The notes below the pieces were generated by a model that did no database searches, was not told the origin of the DNA, and was given only the letters and a program-made list of their open reading frames with translations. Made by a program: the position numbers and the translations under genes. Of a DNA stretch of 64,000 nt, positions 52,892-61,937 are shown piece after piece. The DNA lies in contig OZ244039.1 in the NCBI GenBank assembly GCA_965215225.1, forward strand, positions 2,232,001-2,296,000, written 5' to 3'. Position 1 is the first letter of the stretch, and each line of letters begins with the position of its first letter. Source of the stretch: G965215225 sp965215225 (GTDB lineage Bacteria; Pseudomonadota; Gammaproteobacteria; CBDBNL01; JAAOII01).

Positions 52892-55510
52892 ATGACAAGA
52901 AAGAACTTAAATATGAGCGCAGCGGAGATTCGCCGTGCCTTTATAGATTATTTTGTTGCCAAGGAGCATACAGAGGTTGAGAGTGCTTCCTTAATACCAG
53001 CTGGCGACCCTAGTCTACTATTCACCAATTCGGGTATGGTGCCGTTCAAGGATGTTTTTCTGGGCAAGGAAAAGAGGTCCTATAACAGAGCGGTGACAGC
53101 CCAGCGATGTGTGAGGGCAGGCGGCAAACACAATGACTTGGAGAATGTAGGCTATACCGCCCGCCACCATACCTTCTTTGAAATGCTAGGCAATTTCAGC
53201 TTTGGCGACTACTTCAAGCAACAAGCCATAGTCTTTGCTTGGGAACTGGTGACCGAAAAAATTGGTCTGCCGCCAGATAGCCTGTGGGTCACGGTTCATC
53301 ATACAGATAAGGAGGCTCATCAAATCTGGCACAAAGAGATCGGGGTGCCGCTAGAACGGATTGCTTCGCTGGATGAAGACAATTTTTGGCAGATGGGCGA
53401 GACAGGTCCTTGCGGCCCCTGTTCTGAAATTTTCTATGACCATGGACCTGAAATAGCGGGAGGCCCACCTGGTAGCCCAAATGAGGATGAGGGAGAGAGA
53501 TTTATTGAGATATGGAATCTAGTCTTTATGCAGTTTAACCGCAACCAAGATGGCGCTCTCAATCCCTTGCCTCGCCCTTCGGTGGATACTGGCATGGGAC
53601 TGGAACGGATGGCGGCTGTTCTACAAGGGGTTCACAATAATTATGAAACCGACCTGTTTGGCGGATTAATTAAAGCAACCAAAGGGCTGTGTAATGAGCG
53701 CCCCCTAGCAAGTTCGCTCCATATCATTGCAGACCATATCCGCTCAAGTGCCTTTCTTATCGCAGATGGTGTCCAGCCCTCTAATGAGGGGCGTGGCTAT
53801 GTGCTCCGCCGTATTATGAGACGCGCCATCCGTCATGGGCACAAGCTGGGAATTGAGTCTCCCTTCTTTCATAAGCTGGTAGAGCCCTTGGCAACCGAGA
53901 TGGGCGATGCCTATCCCATTATCCGTCAGGCGCGAATAGCCCAAACCATTAAGAAGGAGGAAGAGCGCTTCGCTCAGACATTGCAACAGGGTTTGGAGTT
54001 GCTGAATAGAGAGATCGCCCAAACAAGTGGCAAGCAGCTTGCAGGTGAGCTGGTATTTACTCTCTATGATACCTATGGATTTCCGCCCGACCTAAGTGCC
54101 GATATAGCCCAAGAAAAGGGCATGGCGGTAGATTGGGACGAGTTTGGCGAACGAATGGAGCAACAACGGAAGAGGTCGCGCGCCTATAGTATGTTTCGCA
54201 AGCAGCAGTATTCATTGCCTAGGGCTCTGACCTCTACCGAGTTTGTGGGTTATGAACAAAATACTACAAATACCGAGATACTTGCCTTGCTGAATGCCAA
54301 AGGAGAAGGCTGCACCAAGCTAGAACAGGGGGAAGAAGGTATAGTGATATTGGCTAGGACTCCCTTCTATGCCGAAAGCGGTGGGCAAACTGGCGACAGG
54401 GGAAATATCATTTGTTCTGATGGCTTGTTTGAGGTGCGCGACACCCAAAAACAGGACGAGCTGTTCCTCCATTTCGGTCAGACCCAGGAAGGCTCTCTAA
54501 AAACAGGCTCTCAGGTTGAGGCACAAATAGATCTAGCTAATCGGTTGGAAACTAGCCGTCATCACAGCGCTACCCATCTGCTCCATAGTGCCCTCCACCA
54601 GATCATAGGAAAGGAGGCTCAGCAGCGAGGATCGCGCGTAACCGCCAATCATCTCAGATTAGACTTTACCTATGGCGAGGCAATGACCTCCGAACAGCTC
54701 AATGAGGTAGAGGACTGGGTGAATGACAGAATCCAAGCAGCCGAACCAGTCTCTATAAGTCACAAACCTCTTAATCAGGCAAAGAAGGAAGGCGCCTTGG
54801 CTCTGTTCGGGGAAAAATATGGCGAGCAGGTGAGAGTTGTTAAGATGGGAGAGGCTTCCATTGAGCTATGTGGCGGCACCCATGTGAAGAATCTGGCAGC
54901 TATCGGCTCTTTCATCCTATTGAGTGAAAGCTCTATCTCTGCTGGCGTCAGGCGAATAGAAGCCCTAACTAGTTTAGCGGCGCGCAAAATGCAACATAAC
55001 CAGCGCCAAACTCTAGCCAAGCTGACCAACCTGCTCCAAACCAAAGACAATAACCAGATGATAGCAAAGGTGGAGAGCCTAAATAGCAAGGTGATGGAAT
55101 TAGAAAGAAAGCTGAGCCAGCTAGATAAGGAACAGAAATTGAAACAGCTAACCAGTCATATCAAAAAACCGCTCACTATCAATGGTATTCAGCTGCTCGC
55201 GTTGCCATTGGAAAATATGCCAGTTGCGGCAATGAATGAGTTTGCCGATAGATGCCGTGATGAAATAGAGAGTGGGATACTAGTGCTAGCCAATAAGCAG
55301 AGAGATAAGGTGAGTCTGCTGATAAGCAGTTCAGGGGATATAGCCAAGAAGTATCCAGCCAAGGAGTTGGCTCAATATCTCGCTAAGCAGCTGGATGGCA
55401 GTGGCGGCGGAGACGATAAGCGAGCCAGAGGAGGTGGCAGTAAGCCACTTAGCCAAACCGAACTGAAGTCGCTCTTAGGCTCAGCAGAGAATTGGATTGC
55501 TTCTCATTAG
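52892..55510 (+). CDS. alaS: AlaS, alanyl-tRNA synthetase
   Basis: This class II synthetase of 872 aa charges tRNA-Ala. N-terminal catalytic motifs include FTNSGMVPFKDVFLG, the CVRAGGKHNDLENVG region and RHHTFFEMLGNFSFGDYFK (in short RHHTFFEMLGNFSF). The editing domain shows HHSATHLLHSALH and CGGTHV zinc ligands. The C-terminal DHHA1-like domain has a GGGDDKRARGGG loop. The first ATG gives a short extra N-terminus; ATG 52913 (MSAAEIRRAF) matches homologues better. Confidence 0.96.
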   Translation: MTRKNLNMSAAEIRRAFIDYFVAKEHTEVESASLIPAGDPSLLFTNSGMVPFKDVFLGKEKRSYNRAVTAQRCVRAGGKHNDLENVGYTARHHTFFEMLGNFSFGDYFKQQAIVFAWELVTEKIGLPPDSLWVTVHHTDKEAHQIWHKEIGVPLERIASLDEDNFWQMGETGPCGPCSEIFYDHGPEIAGGPPGSPNEDEGERFIEIWNLVFMQFNRNQDGALNPLPRPSVDTGMGLERMAAVLQGVHNNYETDLFGGLIKATKGLCNERPLASSLHIIADHIRSSAFLIADGVQPSNEGRGYVLRRIMRRAIRHGHKLGIESPFFHKLVEPLATEMGDAYPIIRQARIAQTIKKEEERFAQTLQQGLELLNREIAQTSGKQLAGELVFTLYDTYGFPPDLSADIAQEKGMAVDWDEFGERMEQQRKRSRAYSMFRKQQYSLPRALTSTEFVGYEQNTTNTEILALLNAKGEGCTKLEQGEEGIVILARTPFYAESGGQTGDRGNIICSDGLFEVRDTQKQDELFLHFGQTQEGSLKTGSQVEAQIDLANRLETSRHHSATHLLHSALHQIIGKEAQQRGSRVTANHLRLDFTYGEAMTSEQLNEVEDWVNDRIQAAEPVSISHKPLNQAKKEGALALFGEKYGEQVRVVKMGEASIELCGGTHVKNLAAIGSFILLSESSISAGVRRIEALTSLAARKMQHNQRQTLAKLTNLLQTKDNNQMIAKVESLNSKVMELERKLSQLDKEQKLKQLTSHIKKPLTINGIQLLALPLENMPVAAMNEFADRCRDEIESGILVLANKQRDKVSLLISSSGDIAKKYPAKELAQYLAKQLDGSGGGDDKRARGGGSKPLSQTELKSLLGSAENWIASH

Positions 55511-55619
55511 GTTGTGAGAGGACTAGGTGGCCTCTTGCCAGCTAAGGCAGTTTGAACGATGACAACAGCGTGACTTGTTAGAAGACTAGGTAGCCTCCTG
55601 CCAGCTAAGGCAGTTTGAC
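55511..55619. repeat. Direct repeat pair downstream of alaS
   Basis: Two copies of a unit of about 34 bp (GACTAGGTGGCCTCTTGCCA..., near 55519-55553 and 55583-55617) each contain a small inverted repeat (CTGCC/GGCAG). They may act as transcription terminators for alaS or the convergent pseudogene. Confidence 0.45.
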
Positions 55620-56236
55620 TCAATAATTATATTTTTCAAAAGCATTAGATAGAGCTCTTGCTTTCGTTTCAGACAGTATCTGTCTCGCCACTGCTACGCT
55701 CGCTTTTTGGGCAAATCCTGCCACTTCTGTTGGTGGCTTACGGCGCAAATCCATAGGCAGTATATTTCTTTCATCCTGCATTATTTCCAATAGCCCTCTT
55801 TTGTGTAGCTGCACCGCATCTGCTCTATCCTTTATGTCTGTTGGATCTACCATTTCAGGTGTACCATATACTATGCCAACTTCAGATACTACAAACGGCA
55901 GTAGCCCATTCCCTGATACCGCCTCCCTGTTTATTCATTAGTATTACACTATTAGCACCGCCAGTGAACACACCTTTTAGCGACAAGAGTTTCTGATTAG
56001 GTAATGTCTCCATGCGTTGCCTGGCTCCCATATAGGTTGCACTCAATGCCTACACTTCGCAATAGCGCATAGGTGAAGACTTCCAAGGCTCCTCCTGTTA
56101 TAAATCTGTTTTCTTTAATCGTAGTGTTGTACCTCTCTATAAGGGTGTTAAATGCAGCCTCATATTCTCTTTTCACCTGTGGGGCGAGGTCAGCGCGTAA
56201 GCGGTCGAATACCCGTCTTTCCTGATGGTAGCTCAC
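55620..56236 (-). pseudogene. Restriction endonuclease partner, broken by two frameshifts
   Basis: The first frame starts at 56236 (RVFDRLRADLAPQVKREYE) and reads GGALEVFTYALLRSVGIECN then stops at 55997. The protein continues in a second frame (ETLPNQKLLSLKGVFTGGAN) and in a third (LLPFVVSEVGIVYGTPEMVD through ALSNAFEKYNY, to 55620). Fusing all three gives a protein of about 205 aa positioned like a Type II nuclease next to the methyltransferase at 56236. Two indels (near 56000 and 55925) make it inactive. Its nuclease identity is inferred from context. Confidence 0.65.
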
Positions 56237-57186
56237 TATGGAGATGCCCTGTGGTGTTCTGCTAGCTTAGTATATTCCGTTATTAGCTGGTGTTTGCGAA
56301 TGGGGGGTGGGCAAAGCATTCTCTTCTCTGCTAATCTTAAATACTCCATTTCTACATCCATGCCTATACACCGCCTCTTGTGTCTTCTGGCGGCTATAGC
56401 CGTTTGACCACTCCCAATAAACGGGTCTAAGATACTATCCTCCTCTTGTGAGTACAACAACAGCAATCGCCTCACTAGTTCCTCTGGGTATGGGCAAGGG
56501 TGGTCTATTGTCCTGGGCGGCACTGGTGCTATATGCCATACATTGTTTGCAATGTCTTTGGTAAATAGCTTATCTACCGCTATTGCGGTTTTCCTACCCC
56601 GCCGCGGCGCCCCTTGCTTGCGAAATATCAGAATATACTCGGTCATTATATTGGGGTAGTAATAGCCGGCATAGGGCTTTTGAATATAGCACCCCGCTCG
56701 GCGCACACCCCCAGTCACCTTATTCCAAATAATGTCTTGGTGAAAGTCCCATCCTGCCGCCTGCATTCTTTCGGTAATTGCCATGGGTATGGGATAGTGC
56801 TTGCCTTTGTATAAGAGAGTGCCTATTACTATGGCACAAAAACCCCCTTCTATTGTTACCCGCAAGACTTCCCTAAAGGCTTTCTCTATGTTGTCAAGGT
56901 AGTCCTGATAGGTTTCACCAAAACTGCTATACTCCCTTTCGCGATGCCAAGCGCCATTGTCCTTAGTGTGGATATCATAGTCAATCGCATTCCAATAGGG
57001 AGGTGAGGTTATGGTTAGGTGGATTGAATTATCCGCCAGTTGTGGCATCTTAAGGCACGACTGGTTGTAGAGGGCATAGTCCTTACCCTTTATGGCAGCT
57101 CTTATGATAGCTTTCCTGGTTCTCGCCGGTTTGGCAGAACCAGTGCCCGTGTCCCTTTGAGCTGCCGTCGCGGGCTTATGAATCAT
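56236..57186 (-). CDS. DNA methyltransferase (SPPY, beta class, likely N4-cytosine)
   Basis: This 316-aa protein has the catalytic motif TITSPPYWNAIDYD (residues about 57-70) before the SAM motif ILDPFIGSGQTAIAARRHKR (near 253), the beta-class order. A Lys/Arg/Ala-rich N-terminus of 30 residues precedes the domain. The downstream nuclease partner is frameshifted, so this is now an orphan modification enzyme. The stop and the partner's ATG share base 56236. Confidence 0.88.
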   Translation of the reverse strand: MIHKPATAAQRDTGTGSAKPARTRKAIIRAAIKGKDYALYNQSCLKMPQLADNSIHLTITSPPYWNAIDYDIHTKDNGAWHREREYSSFGETYQDYLDNIEKAFREVLRVTIEGGFCAIVIGTLLYKGKHYPIPMAITERMQAAGWDFHQDIIWNKVTGGVRRAGCYIQKPYAGYYYPNIMTEYILIFRKQGAPRRGRKTAIAVDKLFTKDIANNVWHIAPVPPRTIDHPCPYPEELVRRLLLLYSQEEDSILDPFIGSGQTAIAARRHKRRCIGMDVEMEYLRLAEKRMLCPPPIRKHQLITEYTKLAEHHRASP

Positions 57187-57350
57187 GTGAATAATTTGCT
57201 GTAAATGTACCTATATTAATTATCTTTTGTATAAACTACTAGTCAGCAGCTTGGCCGCCAGAAAACAAGTTGATAAACTATACTAATTTTAGCACTTCGC
57301 CTGCCAAAAGTGCCTATATTTTATCAAGAGATGGATGGCAGGAGGTGGAA
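57187..57350. other. Spacer between two RM operons
   Basis: The sequence is AT-rich and has no gene or repeat. It should hold the promoter of the methyltransferase at 57186. Confidence 0.4.
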
Positions 57351-58049
57351 TCAAGTAGGCTTGGTTTCGTTCTTTCTTTTTAGATATTTGTCCTTTACGG
57401 CAGAGATGAATACTTTAAAGAAGTTTTCAATCCCTAGTTCTTTTTCAAGTAGGTTAAAAGCAGAAGGGGTTATGGCGGACAAGTCATCATATTCGCATAA
57501 TCTTAGGATTTCATCTCCTTCCAACAAGAAAACAGCCAAGCACTGAACATCTGGAACATGGTCTTTGCCATGATCCTGAACTAGCTTGGCATATCTTTGG
57601 ATGTCCTCAGCAGAGATATGCTCACGCCTGCTAATTTCTCCCTTCCTATTTTTGTAGGGAATGGGTTCAGGCAGTAACATGATATGCCCGAAGACTATAT
57701 TCTCAGCGCGAAGGTTTGCCGTCTCCCCTAATTGTTGCTCGAAATAGTTATTCTTGTTTTGCTTGTAATTACTCATTACAAGCTTGATACTCACCACTCC
57801 AAGAACAAGCTCTCCTCTAGATACCCTCACATCAACCCTCTTTTCGTAATATCTGCCAACAACACTCTTCTCCTCCCGATTGCTATCAGAAAGCCCAACA
57901 ACCAAGTAATTCTTGCCAAGCCTTCTTTGTAGCTCCTCAATCACCCATCCATGCAAAGGTTTGATCTTTTCAGTTGATCTGGGACCGCCAGAAATATAGC
58001 GTCTATAAGACTCTCGAAGCACCATAAGGAAACGGCTTCTTATTTCCAT
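57351..58049 (-). CDS. Probable Type II restriction endonuclease
   Basis: This protein of about 232 aa starts at ATG 58049 (MEIRSRFLMVLRESYRRY), overlapping the end of the methyltransferase by 10 bases. A longer frame to 58112 exists but would lie inside that gene. A PD-(D/E)XK-like core is suggested by KRVDVRVSRGELVLGVVSIK. Downstream YFEQQLGETANLRAENIVFG looks like a conserved family motif, but the family was not identified. Function is inferred mainly from coupling to a TaqI-like methyltransferase. Confidence 0.65.
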   Translation of the reverse strand: MEIRSRFLMVLRESYRRYISGGPRSTEKIKPLHGWVIEELQRRLGKNYLVVGLSDSNREEKSVVGRYYEKRVDVRVSRGELVLGVVSIKLVMSNYKQNKNNYFEQQLGETANLRAENIVFGHIMLLPEPIPYKNRKGEISRREHISAEDIQRYAKLVQDHGKDHVPDVQCLAVFLLEGDEILRLCEYDDLSAITPSAFNLLEKELGIENFFKVFISAVKDKYLKRKNETKPT

Positions 58050-59500
58050 GCCATTGCTTGTTCTACTGGCAAGGCAAAATCTTGGATATACCGCTTGGCA
58101 TAGCTGAACCATCCGTTTCTGAATGGTTGAGAAAACTCTCTCACATGATGTTCCATAGCTGGACTATTCAACTTTTTCACTAAACTAGCCAGTTCAATAG
58201 CTATGCGCGGCTTAATACAATAGCCAGAATAGAACATAGCAGCTGGGTTTTCGCATATTTGGAAATTGGGAGATGGGTTCATAGACGAAGTCAGTATTTT
58301 GTGGCCAAAAGAGGTTCTAATTCCAACCTCCCTCCCATAGCCATACCACTTTTTCTTGTCAATCTTTCCTTTATCGCGGGAGAGTAATAGTTTCTTGTTC
58401 TGACTCAACCAGTTGTAAGCATAAGGGAAATTATTTTGAAAGGCACTCTCTGGCATTAGCTTGCCATGATCACCATAGGGGAAAATAGCCACTCGCTCTA
58501 GCCTATCTTTACCATTTCTCAAAACTGAAGCCTTAAGGATAGGGCGGACAGCCCCCTTCTCAATGACTAATTCTTTCCCTTCCAGCTCGCAAATAACGAA
58601 ATCATCTTGCCAACTATTAACCGCCAAAATAAATACCTTATCGGCAAGGGTCTGAACGCCCACATGAATATCAGCAATATCAGAGAGTTTTACTGAAGCA
58701 GCTCTTGATGGTTTGAAACTAGCAGATACTACCGCCCACTTGGAGCTGGATTTCATTAGCTTGTAGGAATTGGCAAACTTCCTTCCGTTCCATCGGTATA
58801 TTTTCTCCAGCCCAGCTGCTTTACCCTTAGATATATGGGTAATACAGGTGTAGGTACTCAGGCCAGGGAATACCTGATAGTCCCTATAATCATAGAGGGA
58901 TATAATTCTATGATTGGCTTCCAGGTCAAGGCGCATCTTCTTCCCGGCATCATTTCGTAACCAACCACTTGGCGATATGTATATTAGGTTTCCCTTGTCT
59001 TTCAATAATCTTAATCCCAACTCAAAAAAGACAATATAGAGATCACTGGAACCACAGAAATACTGCCAACCAGATTTTCTTATCTTTTCCCTTCGCTCCG
59101 CTTCAAGGTGCTGAATTCGGACATAAGGAGGATTACCTACAACCCAATCAAAGCTGCCTGAGTCTTCTTGCCATGCATCCATAGCATCAGTATGGAGCAC
59201 GCGCCAAAAGGTTGATGGAATAGACCTGCCCAGTATTCGTTCAGCGGTATCTGATAACCTAGCCCTACAAATCTGCACAGCTTCTCCATTCACATCATAG
59301 CCAGTTATTTGCTTTAGGGTTGTCATGTCCCCTCCTCTTTTACAAATCTCCTCGACAATGGGGGCAAGGAAATCCCCTGTGCCGCAAGCAGGGTCGCATA
59401 TACGCACCCCCTCGATCTTACTAGCAAATAAAGGGGTGAGCATTTGTCTCACTATTTCGGGTGGAGTATAGACCCTCCCGAAGTGCTTAATATCGTTCAT
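58040..59500 (-). CDS. N6-adenine DNA methyltransferase (TaqI/Eco57I-like)
   Basis: This gamma-class enzyme of 486 aa begins HFGRVYTPPEIVRQML. Next come the SAM motif ICDPACGTGDFLAPI (residues about 34-48) and the catalytic WVVGNPPYVRIQHLE (NPPY near 127-130). The C-terminal 250 residues form the target-recognition domain. The gene is intact. The nuclease at 57351 overlaps its end, and the nuclease/methyltransferase pair 59506-61475 lies upstream on the same strand. Confidence 0.9.
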   Translation of the reverse strand: MNDIKHFGRVYTPPEIVRQMLTPLFASKIEGVRICDPACGTGDFLAPIVEEICKRGGDMTTLKQITGYDVNGEAVQICRARLSDTAERILGRSIPSTFWRVLHTDAMDAWQEDSGSFDWVVGNPPYVRIQHLEAERREKIRKSGWQYFCGSSDLYIVFFELGLRLLKDKGNLIYISPSGWLRNDAGKKMRLDLEANHRIISLYDYRDYQVFPGLSTYTCITHISKGKAAGLEKIYRWNGRKFANSYKLMKSSSKWAVVSASFKPSRAASVKLSDIADIHVGVQTLADKVFILAVNSWQDDFVICELEGKELVIEKGAVRPILKASVLRNGKDRLERVAIFPYGDHGKLMPESAFQNNFPYAYNWLSQNKKLLLSRDKGKIDKKKWYGYGREVGIRTSFGHKILTSSMNPSPNFQICENPAAMFYSGYCIKPRIAIELASLVKKLNSPAMEHHVREFSQPFRNGWFSYAKRYIQDFALPVEQAMAWK

Positions 59501-59505
59501 TTGGC

Positions 59506-60669
59506 TTAGTAATCAATCATCTCAAAGCATAGTTCTTTGCTGTTAGGACAGAAGAATTCCACATACTTCAGTCTATTACAACTATTAGTATTATTGAACT
59601 CATCAAAACTATCAAGCAATTCTTGGTAGGCGTGCGAGTTCTTGTTAGAGACCTTCTTTGCCAGTAAAACCGGCTGAATATCACTTGGTCTATTCGGAAT
59701 ATAATATTGGTCAATCCAATCAATGTATATTTGTATTTGCTTAATATTATATTTGTCGGCTTCTCTTGATTTCATCTCAACACAGACTAGTTCTCTTTGG
59801 TTTTGAGTGATTTTAGATAATGCTATATCAATTCTCTGCATGCCTACACCACAAGATACTTCATTGCCAAGCCATTCAATATCACCATCACCTACTAGCG
59901 CATTATCCAAGCTAGTGTTCTCTCCTAGCCCAATGTATTTCGTTATATATGCTTGGAGATGAACCTCAAATTGTTGCTTCGCTTGATATTTGCTTAGCAA
60001 TCTCGGCACTATATCTACCTCCTCTTTTCTGCCAACATAAGATTTTGGCTTCTCATCATGGCAGACAATTTGTTGCTTGGCAAGATCAAAAGATAGCAAC
60101 TTATTTTGACATTTCAATTCAGTGAAGTGGTTCTTTGTCCTAATGAGCTCTATTAACCTTTCTGCTTCATAGATAGTAATCATAGTATTGCCTCGATTTG
60201 CTTTGAGTTTTCGGTATATTAAGCTCCACAGCATTTGATTAGGAGAGCTAAGATGCCTAATGTCATCTAAGGCCTCCCTTTCAGGCACCCCTTTACTATA
60301 AACCTTTTCAGGTTTAATAAGTGTTCTAAAAGTTAAAGACTTCCCCATGATGTCTTTAAGAAATTGCTTTTGATCATTGTTATCCAAGAAAGAACCATCA
60401 TGCTCAGCCTTGAAAATGCCAAAGAACTTACCAGCAAACACCTTTTTTGCTATGTTCTGTTGTAAGTAAAAAATGATCTGATCCCCCGCCTTGATTCGAC
60501 TAGCATCAGCCATCATACTAACTAACATATTCTCAGTCGCCATGTGAAGAGAAGTCTTGTCAGTGTTGTTGAAATCTATCCTATGTTCTCTTGACCCAGT
60601 GCCGGCAAATAGATACTCTAAGTGATATTGAAATGTTTTGATATCAACGATAAAAACATGAGTTGTCAC
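59506..60669 (-). CDS. Probable restriction endonuclease with C-terminal PD-(D/E)XK domain
   Basis: This 387-aa protein has an N-terminal region (IKAGDQIIFYLQQ, VFAGKFFGIF) resembling EVE/PUA-like base-reading domains. The C-terminal domain has the nuclease pattern GMQRIDIALSKI followed by LVCVEMKSREAD (Asp about 283, Glu and Lys about 302-304), as in NucS-like nucleases. It overlaps the end of the methyltransferase at 60666 by four bases, so the two form an RM operon. Combining an EVE-like reader with a nuclease would suit a modification-sensing enzyme; this is inference. Confidence 0.65.
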   Translation of the reverse strand: MTTHVFIVDIKTFQYHLEYLFAGTGSREHRIDFNNTDKTSLHMATENMLVSMMADASRIKAGDQIIFYLQQNIAKKVFAGKFFGIFKAEHDGSFLDNNDQKQFLKDIMGKSLTFRTLIKPEKVYSKGVPEREALDDIRHLSSPNQMLWSLIYRKLKANRGNTMITIYEAERLIELIRTKNHFTELKCQNKLLSFDLAKQQIVCHDEKPKSYVGRKEEVDIVPRLLSKYQAKQQFEVHLQAYITKYIGLGENTSLDNALVGDGDIEWLGNEVSCGVGMQRIDIALSKITQNQRELVCVEMKSREADKYNIKQIQIYIDWIDQYYIPNRPSDIQPVLLAKKVSNKNSHAYQELLDSFDEFNNTNSCNRLKYVEFFCPNSKELCFEMIDY

Positions 60670-61475
60670 GACTTTTGAAAAATCAAGATATACTCATGCT
60701 TAAAAATATAGAAGCCTCCAACTAAAGCGCGATATCGCCATAGGTTCTCTTGATTTAATTTTGCCCGATTATTTACCATGTTCTTGACAATAACGCTTTT
60801 TAATCGCAAACCCTCGCCGCATTTTATTGTTTCATCCATTAAGTAAAACCCAAGAGGCACCCACTCACTATTGGTGTATTTATCGCCAATAACAATCACC
60901 AAATATCTTTTACGATTTAATAGACCAGAGAAATTCTTAACAACAGTGATGAATTTCTTAACAAATTCTTTAACTGATGCAGCATTACACAGATCCTCCT
61001 TCCTATCGCTGAATTTGATGATGTCATGATATGGCGGATGTAGGACAATTAGGTCAATGTTCGTTGCGCCTATTTTACTAAGGGCTTGTATGACTTTTTC
61101 ACGGGCTATTGAGGCAGTGCTGTCGGTGACTATCACTTCGGTTTGGGTCCTATCACCATTGCCTCTTTCATTATTAATATTGCGACAAGCCACCTCAGCC
61201 ACCTGAGGAACAAGCTCAATTCCTATGCCATGACGCCCCAAGGACTTTGCCTCAATAAGAGTTGTTCCATGACCTAAAAAAGGGTCTAGAACAACATCGC
61301 CCTTCTTAGTAAACCTCCTCATCATCTGATTTGGAATCTGCGGAATAAAGTTACCATGATAGGTATTGTTATGCATGCCAGATTTGTCACGCTTGCCGAT
61401 TAACCACAGACTATCAGTAATGATATCGTCATACTGCTTCCAGTCTTTTAAGTTTATGTCATTGATCTGTGCCAT
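60666..61475 (-). CDS. DNA methyltransferase (HPPY variant)
   Basis: This 269-aa protein has the SAM motif VVLDPFLGHGTTLIEAKSLG (near residue 60) and then LIVLHPPYHDIIKFSD as catalytic motif (near 146). HPPY is an uncommon replacement for SPPY/DPPY. A C-terminal NLWRYRALVGGFYIFKHEYI strand region completes the fold. It is intact and coupled to the nuclease at 59506. The modified base cannot be stated. Confidence 0.82.
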   Translation of the reverse strand: MAQINDINLKDWKQYDDIITDSLWLIGKRDKSGMHNNTYHGNFIPQIPNQMMRRFTKKGDVVLDPFLGHGTTLIEAKSLGRHGIGIELVPQVAEVACRNINNERGNGDRTQTEVIVTDSTASIAREKVIQALSKIGATNIDLIVLHPPYHDIIKFSDRKEDLCNAASVKEFVKKFITVVKNFSGLLNRKRYLVIVIGDKYTNSEWVPLGFYLMDETIKCGEGLRLKSVIVKNMVNNRAKLNQENLWRYRALVGGFYIFKHEYILIFQKS

Positions 61476-61504
61476 CTGCGTGTTGAGCCTAATGTCTTAT
61501 TATA

Positions 61505-61619
61505 GTTTGCGAATCTGCATCATAAGTGCATCTTTGTTTGGATGGGATTATATAATCCCATCCAAGCAAAACAAACAAGAGGTATCAAAATGTCTAAAAG
61601 ATATTACGCCTTTCAATAT
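61505..61619 (+). mobile_element. IS30-like left terminus with perfect palindrome and transposase start
   Basis: The terminus GCGAATCTGCATCATAAGTG is followed by a perfect 28-bp palindrome (61538-61565, centre GGGATTATATAATCCC). GAGGTATCAAAATG and a start MSKRYY then follow, as at the IS30 remnant at 2936. Homology ends at 61617 where the CRISPR array begins. The element has been cut off at the array boundary, or the array lies in its former interior. Confidence 0.6.
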
Positions 61620-61919
61620 ATTTTAACTCATCGGAGAATGCCCGCAAATCACAATCCCGTGATTCAGTTATCCATGAGAACTCGGATTTTAACTCATCGG
61701 AGAATGCCCGCAAATCACAATTAATTTGTCATAAAATCCCCATCCATCATTATTTTAACTCATCGGAGAATGCCCGCAAATCACAATCCGCATGCGATTG
61801 GCATGGGTGGTGGTCTCATTTTAACTCATCGGAGAATGCCCGCAAATCACAATTTTATTCAATAGGGATTGGCGGAGGAGCGAATTTTAACTCATCGGAG
61901 AGTGCCCGCAAATCACAAT
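61620..61919 (+). CRISPR. CRISPR array, 5 repeats of 36 bp and 4 spacers of 30 bp, no cas genes
   Basis: Repeats lie at 61620-61655, 61686-61721, 61752-61787, 61818-61853 and 61884-61919. They begin ATTTTAACTCATCGGAGAAT and end in CAAATCACAAT. The first four are identical; the fifth has one A-to-G change, which marks it as the old, trailer-side end. All four spacers are exactly 30 bp and unrelated to each other. The 36/30 geometry and the ATTTTA start resemble type II arrays (compare GTTTTA in Cas9 repeats). No cas9, cas1/cas2 or obvious anti-repeat RNA lies in the window. The leader side is occupied by the IS30-like fragment. Confidence 0.93.
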
Positions 61920-61937
61920 TAAGCTAGCCAGGTTGAG

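Noticed and set aside
61620..61919. CRISPR-like array as part of a tandem-repeat protein gene
   Set aside because: The frame through it stops quickly, spacers are unrelated to each other, and the 36/30 geometry is exact; a CRISPR array is the better explanation.
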